Part shown: piece after piece, positions 44,197 through 51,173 of the stretch
Numbering within the stretch: position 1 is the stretch's first letter
Layout of the letters: each line of letters opens with the position of its first letter
IMG/VR virus record: IMGVR_UViG_3300035698_029931
Coordinates: 1-64,000 of that record
Strand: one strand, 5' to 3'
Origin: a virus
DNA length: 64,000 bases
Notes under the pieces: model-generated
What the model was told of the DNA's origin: nothing
The model's database searches: none
What the model saw: only the letters and a program-made list of their open reading frames with translations
Program-made: the position numbers and the translations under genes

Positions 44197-44372
44197 TTGC
44201 GATTCCAATACCAATTCAATGTGCTGTTAAACCCCAATTCCCTTATTGCATCCTGTAGCCATTCCGGTAAAAGGCACCCATTATTTTGTAGAGACAATAA
44301 AAGATATTCTTCCTTTTTATTTTGTGGGATAAAATTACAATTTCCACATCCTAAGTTTGCAATTATTATCAT
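44193..44372 (-). CDS. Small Cys-containing hypothetical protein
   Basis: A 59-residue protein with GGGAGGG before its ATG. The start MIIIANLGCGNCNF has a CGNC pair, and NNGCLLPEW adds a third Cys. The C-terminus is aromatic (STLNWYWNRN). It ends inside the leader repeat of RNA B. It is too short to assign, but the ribosome site and tight fit between neighbours support a real gene. Confidence 0.55.
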   Translation of the reverse strand: MIIIANLGCGNCNFIPQNKKEEYLLLSLQNNGCLLPEWLQDAIRELGFNSTLNWYWNRN

Positions 44373-44382
44373 GTCCCTCCCA

Positions 44383-44400
44383 CTAGCTGTTAAAGATCAA
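44383..44400 (-). repeat. 18-bp leader repeat, solo copy without an RNA
   Basis: TTGATCTTTAACAGCTAG on the minus strand, identical to the copy at RNA A, here followed at once by TGGGAGGG and the start of a small gene. It looks like the scar left by loss of a tRNA-like cassette, or a site where one could be gained. Confidence 0.75.
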
Positions 44401-44717
44401 ACCTCATGAATCCCTTCAACCCCTCTTACCTCTCTGTCTTGTGTTCTTTTATTGAGCCACATCAGAGCTTCTTCTAGTTTTATTATTGCCATAGCGTTTT
44501 CTTTACATACGAATTTGCTTGATTGATAGGCTTGAATTCTTTGCCTACAAGCATCCATTACAGTTTCAACAAATGCTCCATTAGGTTCTCGCCTATCTGT
44601 GCCTTTTCCTAATGGTCCATCTTGCCAACTGATTGAAATTCCCGTTCCTTCGACACTTCCTCCAGTTGGATTACCATTTTCGTCTTGTGTGTTAACTGCA
44701 TGATATTCTGCCAACAT
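44397..44717 (-). CDS. Acb2/Tad1-like candidate, small phage protein
   Basis: A 106-residue protein with the conserved-looking order ISWQDGPLG, PNGAFVETVMDACRQRI, FVCKENAMAIIKLEEALMWL and RTQDREVRGVEGIHEV. The last helical part (EN-A-AI-KLEEA--WL) resembles the hairpin domain shared by phage Acb2 and Tad1 proteins, which soak up cyclic nucleotide or cADPR signals made by CBASS or Thoeris defences. I judge this from memory of the family pattern, not from a search. AAAGGGAGG precedes the ATG. The setting, an accessory operon with rtcB and a tRNA, fits counter-defence. Confidence 0.5.
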   Translation of the reverse strand: MLAEYHAVNTQDENGNPTGGSVEGTGISISWQDGPLGKGTDRREPNGAFVETVMDACRQRIQAYQSSKFVCKENAMAIIKLEEALMWLNKRTQDREVRGVEGIHEV

Positions 44718-44729
44718 ATTTACCTCCCT

Positions 44730-44930
44730 TTAAGGTTTACATGTCCATTTAATATGCAACTCGTTATTTTTCCATCTTTTTAATTCATCGTCCATACCCG
44801 CACTGGATAAATAATTTTTAATAGCAAAATTAATGTCTTTAGAATTAGTGCTGGAAATAGGACTAAAAACAATTTCAAGTACATCTCCATCCCACCTATG
44901 ATCTATAACAAAAAACGCTCTACTTGTCAT
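44730..44930 (-). CDS. Small hypothetical protein
   Basis: A 66-residue protein (start MTSRAFFVIDHRWDGDVLEI) with a beta-alpha-alpha-beta pattern and a closing LHIKWTC strand. AAAGGGAGGG lies before its ATG. It lies between tRNA-Glu and the Acb2/Tad1-like gene. No family is recognised. Confidence 0.5.
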   Translation of the reverse strand: MTSRAFFVIDHRWDGDVLEIVFSPISSTNSKDINFAIKNYLSSAGMDDELKRWKNNELHIKWTCKP

Positions 44931-44953
44931 TCAACCCTCCCTTTTTAAATTTG

Positions 44954-45026
44954 TGCTCCCAGCGGGATTTGAACCCACAATCCTCAGCGTGAAAAGCTGA
45001 TGGCCTAACCATTAGCCCATGGGAGC
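44954..45026 (-). tRNA. tRNA-Glu (anticodon TTC)
   Basis: A complete cloverleaf on the minus strand: acceptor GCTCCCA/TGGGAGC (7 bp), D arm GGCT...GGCC, anticodon stem TCAGC/GCTGA around TTTTCAC (anticodon TTC, U33 and A37 present), short variable loop, T arm GTGGG-TTCAAAT-CCCGC with one mismatch-free stem, and discriminator A. CCA is not encoded. It is inserted between the helicase and small accessory genes. Unlike the RNAs beside rtcB, it is entirely regular. Confidence 0.95.
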
Positions 45027-45035
45027 ATTCAGTCA

Positions 45036-46526
45036 TTAAAAATCTCTATATATTATCTCGCTGGGATATCTTTTATAGATTTCCATTCGAGCATTGTGAT
45101 GTTTATAAAGATATTTCGTCCCCTTATTCGTAAAATCAATAAAATAAGCTGACTTTTTGTTTTCATGTGGACGCAATAATCTACCAATTTTCTGAACTAC
45201 TTCGCTATCAGCTTTAAAACCAGAAGCTAATATACCCACTTGGGCAGGAACAGTATCAACACCCTCGCCTATCACTGATGTTCCTATCAAAATATTGAAT
45301 TTGTTATCATTAAAATCCTCAAGAATTTGCTTGTTCACTTTTCGTTTCCATTTGCCAGTAATAAAAACAGAACCTTCAATCTTTTCTTGCAAAATTTCTC
45401 CATGTTTAATCTCGTTTACAAAAATAATAGTAGGGACATTGTTGCTGTCAAGTTTTTGAGCAATTTCAACAATCTTATCATTATACTCTTCGTTTTGGAT
45501 AAGAGCCATTTGATTTTCTTCTCTCCATTTACTCTCTATATAAGGATTATCGTATTTATACACTATGAATTTAATGGGACTTAAAAACTTGTCGCTTATA
45601 CCTTTATTAAACCCATACTCATACAAAACGTCTGACATAATAGCTTTTAATGATAAATCTGAATTATCATTTCTATAATTAGTAGCTGTGAAGCCATAAC
45701 GAAAATAAATATCCTTAAATTGATTGAAATTTAATGAAGATAAGGTTTCAGCTGAGGAATGGTGAAATTCGTCTGTAATCAACATGTCGATTGATTCAAA
45801 CCATTCTGCAGGTATCTTCGGTAAGGATTGATAGGTGGCCACTGTGATATCTTTATCAAACTGTTTTTTGCCACCTGTGATAACCCCTACGAATCTTTTA
45901 CCATACAATTCAATCAATTGACTTTCAAAGATATCTAAGATATTGGAAGACGGTACCACCACAAGAGTCTTCACTCCCTTTTCTTTAATCAGTTCCTTAA
46001 TGATAAGTGTCTTCCCTGTTCCAGTGGCTGCTTCTACAATTCCACGGGAGTGAATCTTTAACTTTTCTAAGATTTCTTTTTGATAATACCTTAATTTTGG
46101 TAATTTAGTGAGTTTAAGATAATTCTTTTCTTTTTCTTCGGGTTTCTTTCTAGCATCTTCTATGGTGTAATGAATCTTAAAATTTTTGAGATATTTTTCA
46201 ACCATACATAAAAGACCTGTCGGGAATGAATTATTTGACCTATTGAAGAGTTTAACAATGGTAGCTTTTTCAACCCATTCTTCCAGCCTTTGTGGAGTGA
46301 TATAAAGATACTTTAAAAGATCTGGTCGACTCTTCCTCAATTCTTCTTTACTGAAAATTTTGGCATCTCTATATTTCTTCTTCATTACATTACGTATGAA
46401 GACATAATCCTCTTTGCGATAAGAAAGAAGATCATTAAGATTGGAAGATAATTCGTTGATCACATTTGGATTATTATCTCCATATTTTATAAAACAGGTG
46501 CTATTATGGATTATGATTGTTATCAT
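45036..46526 (-). CDS. Superfamily 2 DNA/RNA helicase (UvsW/XPB-like)
   Basis: This 496-residue protein has an N-terminal region without known motifs (1-140), then SF2 motifs: the Q-like LRYYQKEIL, Walker A EAATGTGKT near 165, motif Ia VVPSSNIL, the DEAD-box variant TDEFHH near 250, motif III FTATNYR, motif V IGTSVIGEGVDT and motif VI QKIGRLLRP. The DEFH box and overall length match T4 UvsW-like helicases that remodel recombination and replication forks. A promoter-like motif ends only 4 bases before its start, and no ribosome site is visible. Confidence 0.85.
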   Translation of the reverse strand: MITIIIHNSTCFIKYGDNNPNVINELSSNLNDLLSYRKEDYVFIRNVMKKKYRDAKIFSKEELRKSRPDLLKYLYITPQRLEEWVEKATIVKLFNRSNNSFPTGLLCMVEKYLKNFKIHYTIEDARKKPEEKEKNYLKLTKLPKLRYYQKEILEKLKIHSRGIVEAATGTGKTLIIKELIKEKGVKTLVVVPSSNILDIFESQLIELYGKRFVGVITGGKKQFDKDITVATYQSLPKIPAEWFESIDMLITDEFHHSSAETLSSLNFNQFKDIYFRYGFTATNYRNDNSDLSLKAIMSDVLYEYGFNKGISDKFLSPIKFIVYKYDNPYIESKWREENQMALIQNEEYNDKIVEIAQKLDSNNVPTIIFVNEIKHGEILQEKIEGSVFITGKWKRKVNKQILEDFNDNKFNILIGTSVIGEGVDTVPAQVGILASGFKADSEVVQKIGRLLRPHENKKSAYFIDFTNKGTKYLYKHHNARMEIYKRYPSEIIYRDF

Positions 46527-46529
46527 ATT

Positions 46530-46572
46530 TCACACTTTAATTGTTCTAATGAAGAAAGTAAAAAACTATTTT
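46530..46572 (-). promoter_or_regulatory. Promoter-like motif before the helicase gene (copy e)
   Basis: On the minus strand AATAGTTTTTTA (46559-46570) is followed after 18 bases by TTAAAGTGTGA (46530-46540), the same arrangement as four other sites. The ATG is at 46526, so a start point at the expected distance would make a leaderless mRNA. Confidence 0.6.
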
Positions 46573-46854
46573 GTGCCCTTTTATTTTTTAAAAGATTTTA
46601 GTTTGCTTCTATAACTCTACTTACCTTATGAATTTATTTAATTCTCAATTGAATAAAACTGTATCCGAGAGTTACAAAACATTCTTTTTTTTAATAAAAA
46701 AAACAGCAAAAAACAATAAATCACTTCATTAAATGAGTTGATAAAAACTTTAAAAGTTAAGTGGTTAAGTGAGTGAAACGGATTTTTGATATAGTTTTTC
46801 TTAACTTATTGATTTTAAAAAGAATGGGGTATAAAAAAATGAAACACTTCCTAA
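46573..46854. other. AT-rich intergenic region without a recognised gene
   Basis: This gap of about 280 bases between two leftward genes is highly AT-rich with A and T runs. It contains a weak plus-strand match to the promoter-like motif (TATAGTTTTTC near 46790) and a very short plus-strand frame beginning at 46839 that runs into the neighbouring gene. I see no RNA fold or gene of substance. Confidence 0.5.
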
Positions 46855-47808
46855 TTATATGTAGTTGTGGATTGATACTTCTAATAATCCACGATTGATG
46901 AGGTTGTGTAAAAGATAATATCCAAAACATTCCTTATCTCTTATCCCCCTTAGCAATTCTTTCATATAACGAGGTCTTTTAATCTTCTTTTTGTAATTAT
47001 CCGATAGATTTTTCTTGAACCTTAGAACGTCTACGATCCTTGAACAATCTTTTTTTGATGATGTAGGTCGGATAATTTTAGTATATACATTAGTTATATT
47101 TGTGCTTATTTCCGGAACACCCTCAAAAGGGTGAATTTTTTCTGTTATTTTTGTAGATGGATTGACGGGGGGAGGGCTTTTTTTATCGATTGTAGTCTTA
47201 ATGATAAGATACAATTTCCAAGTATTGTTTTTAAAATTCTTTTTGATAAATGCCCTGACCAGTGAATATTCTTTGGGACTTGTTTTAGAATGACCGATAA
47301 CTTTCGTATGACCATTTTTTTGGTCTACTTTTTGTTCGTGTTCTAATAAATCAATTTCGTTATTTTTTTCGTATCTTTTTGCCAGTTTAGGTGTTGTAAC
47401 GATCCCCATTTTCATAAGTTTTTTAATGACATCTTTTCCTTCTAATGGGAAGTTTATCTTTTTAAATTTAAGCCAAGCGTCAAAGTAATTTGATTTTTCG
47501 GATTTACTTAGTTTGAATGATTGTGGTGAAAGTAATATTGGTAGGAAAATCTTCTCATCAGAACCTCTTCGGATCACTTCATCTCGAATGAGTTGTATGG
47601 ATGTTGCGTGTAAGTTTGGGAATTTTTTTCTGCATTTTTTATATAGTATTTCGTGGTGAAATTTACGATCAACGGTTTTATTGGTTTTTATCAAGTTTGA
47701 ATGTAGCTCAACAACCTCGTTGGTGTCGTTTAAAAGACTTTCTAACAAATCTCGTTTTGCTTTTTTGGGATTTAGATTTAAGTGTAATGTAGTGTATTTT
47801 TCTTTCAT
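46855..47808 (-). CDS. Protein resembling the front part of TnpB, without nuclease domain
   Basis: A 317-residue, strongly basic protein. YTTLHLNLNPKKAKRDLLESLL with a following N and E resembles the start of IS605 OrfB/TnpB, HATSIQLIRDEVIRR recalls the next helix, and TWKLYLIIKTT recalls the strand preceding the RuvC domain. The expected D of RuvC-I, the later E and D, and the zinc finger are all missing; the final 100 residues are basic and unrelated. It could be a truncated derivative that keeps RNA binding, or the similarity could be chance. It is read divergently from groEL, under copy d of the promoter-like motif. Confidence 0.4.
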   Translation of the reverse strand: MKEKYTTLHLNLNPKKAKRDLLESLLNDTNEVVELHSNLIKTNKTVDRKFHHEILYKKCRKKFPNLHATSIQLIRDEVIRRGSDEKIFLPILLSPQSFKLSKSEKSNYFDAWLKFKKINFPLEGKDVIKKLMKMGIVTTPKLAKRYEKNNEIDLLEHEQKVDQKNGHTKVIGHSKTSPKEYSLVRAFIKKNFKNNTWKLYLIIKTTIDKKSPPPVNPSTKITEKIHPFEGVPEISTNITNVYTKIIRPTSSKKDCSRIVDVLRFKKNLSDNYKKKIKRPRYMKELLRGIRDKECFGYYLLHNLINRGLLEVSIHNYI

Positions 47809-47821
47809 CGTATTTTATAGA

Positions 47822-47864
47822 TACTCTTATAGTTGCCAAAAATCAAAAAGTAAAAAACTATTTT
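47822..47864 (-). promoter_or_regulatory. Promoter-like motif, leftward (copy d)
   Basis: AATAGTTTTTTA on the minus strand (47851-47862), 18 bases, then CTATAAGAGTA (47822-47832). It faces away from copy b with a 14-base centre, and the two together form a perfect inverted repeat with 14-base arms. The gene start at 47808 has no ribosome site. Confidence 0.6.
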
Positions 47865-47874
47865 CAAAAAAGAT

Positions 47875-47917
47875 AAAATAGTTTTTTATTTTTTTGTTTC
47901 AATGGAGTAAAAGGAAT
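47875..47917 (+). promoter_or_regulatory. Promoter-like motif, rightward, before the chaperonin (copy b)
   Basis: AATAGTTTTTTA (47877-47888), 18 bases, then GTAAAAGGAAT (47107 offset; 47907-47917). About 120 bases of leader follow before the chaperonin ATG at 48038, with a good GGAGG. This leader is the longest of the five copies. Confidence 0.6.
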
Positions 47918-48037
47918 GCAGTTCTTTGAGAGAGCTGTTTGTGTGGCAGGTGGATTGGGGGTCGTTGATTTTCCATCCCCCAAGTGCGACCCTCATCCGC
48001 TTGTCATAAAATCGATAATAACATCATAGGAGGTCAA

Positions 48038-49759
48038 ATGGAGTCTGTAAAAGCAAAAAGGATAGTTTCTAAGCAGAGGTTTCGTGATTTGGTGATTCAA
48101 GGTGTGGGCATTTTATCAGAACCTGTAGTTGCCACATTAGGCCCAGAGGGTTTGCCAATCTTGATTCAAAGAGATGGAGCTCCGCCGTTTTTTACAAAAG
48201 ACGGTGTAACAGTGGCTCGTCATACAAAAGTCAAAAATCCGTTGCTTGATACGATAATCACTTCATTAAAAGAAAGTTCTGAAAAAACTAATGAAAAAGT
48301 TGGTGATGGAACAACAACCGCAGTGGCTTTGTCTGCCGCTATTATTCGTGAGGGGATGAAACAGATAAAATCTGGAATTGTCACTCCACAAGAATTGGTT
48401 AATGGTATTCGTAAATTAGGAGATCTGTTTCCAGCTGTTTTAGAAAAATGGGTAAGAAAGATAAAGACAAAAGAGGAGCAGCACAATGTTGCTTATATAT
48501 CAGCTAATAATGATAAAGTCATTGCAGATAAAGTTGTGGAAGCTGTTGAGATGGCAGGGGAAGACGGTTATGTTTCGCTTGAAGATGGTACTTCAAAAGA
48601 AATTAAGGTTCAGTTTGTTGAGGGATATACTTTATCGTCTGGGTGGTCTAATATCGGAGCTTATGGGACTACTTTTGTTAATAATTCTCAAAAAAATTCA
48701 GTGGACATATTGAAGCCAGCGATTCTTTTATATGATGGAGTTGTTTCTGATGTCAATGATTTGGCTAATTTCTACATTGCTTTAACAAACAACGGGACTA
48801 GACCGATTCCATTATTAATAATAGCTCATAATTTTGAGGGCGAAGCACTTAATATGCTTATTCTCAATAAGCGTGCTGGTCAAATTGTTGGGCTTGCAAA
48901 AGTTCCTTATTTGTCAACCATCAGTAGTCGTCGTTGGCTTTTAGATGATTTGGCAGCTTTGACGGGTGGTAAGGTTGTTGAGCATGATTCTAATGGTATT
49001 ATGAAGGGAGTTTTTAGTGGTGAAAAAGTTAAGACCCTTAATGAAGGGGTGTTGGGGTGTTGTGATAAAGTGGTTATTGGTAAAAAAGATACGATAATTT
49101 ATGGTGGTCATAGTGATGATGAAGAAAAGATCAAGTACAGTGACACTTTGAGAGGACAGTTGCCGGATGCTGAAAGTGAATCGGAGTTTGATGTTGATTT
49201 GATCAAAACTCGTTTATCTAAAATGTTTGGTGGTATAGTGGAAATTCAGGTGGGCGGTTCTACTGAATTGGAGGTTAGAGAGAAAAAGTACAGGGTTGAA
49301 GATGCACTCAATGCGACGCGTGCTGCAACTGAAATGGGTGTAGTTCCTGGTGGTGGGATTGTTTTTTTCAATCTAGCAGAAATTTTCTTAAAAGATTATT
49401 TAAGAGATAATGTTCATATGGCAATAGCTATTAAAGTCATGAAAGAAGCGTTAAAAGATCCCCTTAGAATTATATTGTCAAACGCTGATATTAAACCTGA
49501 TGAGATAATCGGTGATCTTTTAAAGACAGTGCGGTCGCACCCTCTCAGGGGTTATGATGCGAAAAAGAAGGTTTTAGTGGAGAATATGATGGATGCAGGG
49601 ATTATGGATCCTCTTAAGGTGTCAATTTTGGCTCTTAGAAGTGCGATTTCAATATCTTGTGAATTATTGTGTGGTGGTGGAATGTTGGCTTTTGATGAAG
49701 GCACTGACAATCCTTCACAATCTGACTTTTATGTTAATGAATCCAATCAGGAGGTGTAG
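48038..49759 (+). CDS. groEL: Phage chaperonin, GroEL family
   Basis: The ATG at 48038 follows AGGAGG and gives 573 residues. The equatorial ATP site is preserved (TKDGVTVA at 53-60, GDGTTT at 89-94, and ATRAATEMGVVPGGG in the C-terminal half), so it should hydrolyse ATP. The apical domain is diverged, with an insertion-like acidic stretch (LPDAESESEFDVD). The C-terminal Gly-Gly-Met tail of bacterial GroEL is absent. Chaperonins in jumbo phages such as EL and OBP fold phage proteins, in some cases without a co-chaperonin; no groES is seen here. Confidence 0.9.
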   Translation: MESVKAKRIVSKQRFRDLVIQGVGILSEPVVATLGPEGLPILIQRDGAPPFFTKDGVTVARHTKVKNPLLDTIITSLKESSEKTNEKVGDGTTTAVALSAAIIREGMKQIKSGIVTPQELVNGIRKLGDLFPAVLEKWVRKIKTKEEQHNVAYISANNDKVIADKVVEAVEMAGEDGYVSLEDGTSKEIKVQFVEGYTLSSGWSNIGAYGTTFVNNSQKNSVDILKPAILLYDGVVSDVNDLANFYIALTNNGTRPIPLLIIAHNFEGEALNMLILNKRAGQIVGLAKVPYLSTISSRRWLLDDLAALTGGKVVEHDSNGIMKGVFSGEKVKTLNEGVLGCCDKVVIGKKDTIIYGGHSDDEEKIKYSDTLRGQLPDAESESEFDVDLIKTRLSKMFGGIVEIQVGGSTELEVREKKYRVEDALNATRAATEMGVVPGGGIVFFNLAEIFLKDYLRDNVHMAIAIKVMKEALKDPLRIILSNADIKPDEIIGDLLKTVRSHPLRGYDAKKKVLVENMMDAGIMDPLKVSILALRSAISISCELLCGGGMLAFDEGTDNPSQSDFYVNESNQEV

Positions 49760-49761
49760 CG

Positions 49762-50004
49762 GTGGCTCAAATTGATCAAAAAGAACTTGTTGCATTAATT
49801 ATTGAAGAAATGGATTGTAAGAAAGTGTTTCAAGCAAAATGGGTTTTTGATTGTGCGTTATGTGGAGATCATGTTGACGAAGGCACTGATTTTGTATTTA
49901 TAGGTGATAAGCAGAAGATTTGTGTGTCTTGTCAAGCGTATATATCTGAATTTTTTAGTGATGCGTTGCAGAGAGAAGAAGAAAAAGACGGATGTTTAAA
50001 ATAG
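49762..50004 (+). CDS. Small double-CxxC zinc-finger protein
   Basis: The frame gives 80 residues from a GTG start after GGAGG. CALC near residues 31-34 and CVSC near 53-56 flank a GTDFVFIGDKQK hairpin, the arrangement of a treble-clef or ribbon zinc site. The N-terminal helix and the C-terminal helix are acidic. It is translated directly behind the chaperonin. A nucleic-acid or protein-binding adaptor is plausible; the partner is unknown. Confidence 0.6.
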   Translation: MAQIDQKELVALIIEEMDCKKVFQAKWVFDCALCGDHVDEGTDFVFIGDKQKICVSCQAYISEFFSDALQREEEKDGCLK

Positions 50005-50040
50005 TTTTTTATTTTTGTTTATAAAAAGCGTAAAAGAAAG
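49998..50040 (+). promoter_or_regulatory. Promoter-like motif before the clamp operon (copy a)
   Basis: AATAGTTTTTTA (50000-50011) begins inside the stop region of the zinc-finger gene; 18 bases later comes GTAAAAGAAAG (50030-50040). The next ATG is at 50073 with AGGAGA before it. This would drive the sliding clamp and clamp-loader genes. Confidence 0.6.
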
Positions 50041-50072
50041 CAGTAGAAATGAACTGTATTTAGGAGAAACAA

Positions 50073-50282
50073 ATGGTTAAAGAGTGTAAGCATGACATAT
50101 TGATAGCGATTTCTCAGGAGGATGAAAAGTTTTTGTGTTTTGATAAAACAAGGAGGTACAAGTGTCAGTTGTGCAGTAAGGAGATTTTGATTTTACAATA
50201 TGAAGTGCGTGAATATAATGAAAGAAAATTGGAAGATGATGATAGGCAGTTAAATCTTTTTGAAAAGGAGGAAGTGAAATGA
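50073..50282 (+). CDS. Small zinc-binding protein with clamp-binding-like QLNLF tail
   Basis: A 69-residue protein with ECKHD at the start and CQLC near 32-35, enough for a one-zinc site. The C-terminus has DDDRQLNLFEKEE. QLxLF is the classical short linear motif by which bacterial proteins bind the sliding clamp. The next gene, overlapping by 4 bases, is a sliding clamp. It may be a clamp partner, though the clamp here is of the PCNA/gp45 style, for which a PIP-type motif would be more expected. Confidence 0.55.
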   Translation: MVKECKHDILIAISQEDEKFLCFDKTRRYKCQLCSKEILILQYEVREYNERKLEDDDRQLNLFEKEEVK

Positions 50283-50980
50283 AAGTAAAATCGTTGATAT
50301 TTAAAGATTATTTAAGGCAGTCATGTATGGCAGGATCAGCAGCAGTTGGAGAATGTTTTCTTGATTTTAAGGATGAGGGTGTTGAGTTGTTGACAGTTAC
50401 TGCAGCGAATAATGTTATGGTTAATTCATTTTTGTTAAAGAAAAATTTTGAAGAATACGAAGTGTTTGGTAAAATTGGGATAGACAATCTATCCAACTTG
50501 ATGAAGTTGCTTGAACGTATTGAGAGCGAACATATTGCTGTTGAGAAAAAAGATAACAATTTGTTGTGTTTTAAGGGTGGTAATAAAAAGATTGAATTTC
50601 TATTGAAAGATCCTGAATATATTGAAGCACCTCCAACAGTTCCAAATGATTTATCTCATGATATTTCAATAAAATTAAATCCTGACCAAATTCGGGAATT
50701 CCTTAACGATGTTTCGGCATTGAGTGCAGATGAGATTTTGTTTACCACAGAATCTGGGAAACTATTGTTGGTGGCTTTAGGTCAACATAAAATACGCAAC
50801 AAGATTGATGTTGATATTGACGGTGAACTCAATGCAAAGTTCACTTCCCTTTTAGTTGATGCTATTGGCAATCTTACGGGTAACATTAAGGTTGATTTAA
50901 AAAATGATTATCCGGTTTTATTTAGCACAGATTTGAATGCTAATGGATTTATTAAAATTTTAGTAGCTCCAAAAGCGTAA
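50279..50980 (+). CDS. Sliding clamp (PCNA/gp45-like)
   Basis: A 233-residue protein with the two-domain layout of ring clamps of the trimeric kind: start VKSLIFKDYLRQS, GIDNLSNLMKLLERI as the interdomain helix, and ending GFIKILVAPKA, much like the LxxYLAPK tail of PCNA. It is too short for a three-domain bacterial beta clamp (about 370). It is encoded just before clamp loader genes and after a QLNLF-bearing protein. It should tether the phage polymerase to DNA. Confidence 0.78.
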   Translation: MKVKSLIFKDYLRQSCMAGSAAVGECFLDFKDEGVELLTVTAANNVMVNSFLLKKNFEEYEVFGKIGIDNLSNLMKLLERIESEHIAVEKKDNNLLCFKGGNKKIEFLLKDPEYIEAPPTVPNDLSHDISIKLNPDQIREFLNDVSALSADEILFTTESGKLLLVALGQHKIRNKIDVDIDGELNAKFTSLLVDAIGNLTGNIKVDLKNDYPVLFSTDLNANGFIKILVAPKA

Positions 50981-51019
50981 AATGAGAAAAGGTCAAAAAG
51001 TATCAGAAGAGATTCGGAA

Positions 51020-51166
51020 ATGGAATGGGACGAAGGTGTCCATTATAATTACGATGGCTCATTGAGAGAACGAGACATCAATAGGCAGGGAGAAATAAAA
51101 AGATATTACTCTAATTTTAGATTTTTAAGAATAAATGAAATAACTGAAATGATAATACAAGTGTGA
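51020..51166 (+). CDS. Possible 48-residue protein between clamp and clamp loader
   Basis: The only sizeable frame in the 193-base gap starts at an ATG (MEWDEGVHYNYDGSLRERD) and ends 8 bases before the clamp-loader ATG. The composition, with many Arg, Tyr and Glu residues, is protein-like, but the ribosome site (AGAAGAGA) is only fair. I cannot assign a function. Confidence 0.4.
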   Translation: MEWDEGVHYNYDGSLRERDINRQGEIKRYYSNFRFLRINEITEMIIQV

Positions 51167-51173
51167 GGTTTTT

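Noticed and set aside
46839-46898. 19-residue hydrophobic peptide on the plus strand
   Set aside because: It is tiny, overlaps the end of the leftward gene, and has only a weak ribosome site.
47851-47890. Bidirectional terminator made by the inverted repeat
   Set aside because: It lies between divergent genes with no upstream transcription unit to stop, and each arm is also found alone in front of other genes, which favours a promoter element.
50982-51065. 27-codon frame starting right after the sliding clamp gene
   Set aside because: It is very short and a longer, better-placed frame overlaps it (51020-51166).
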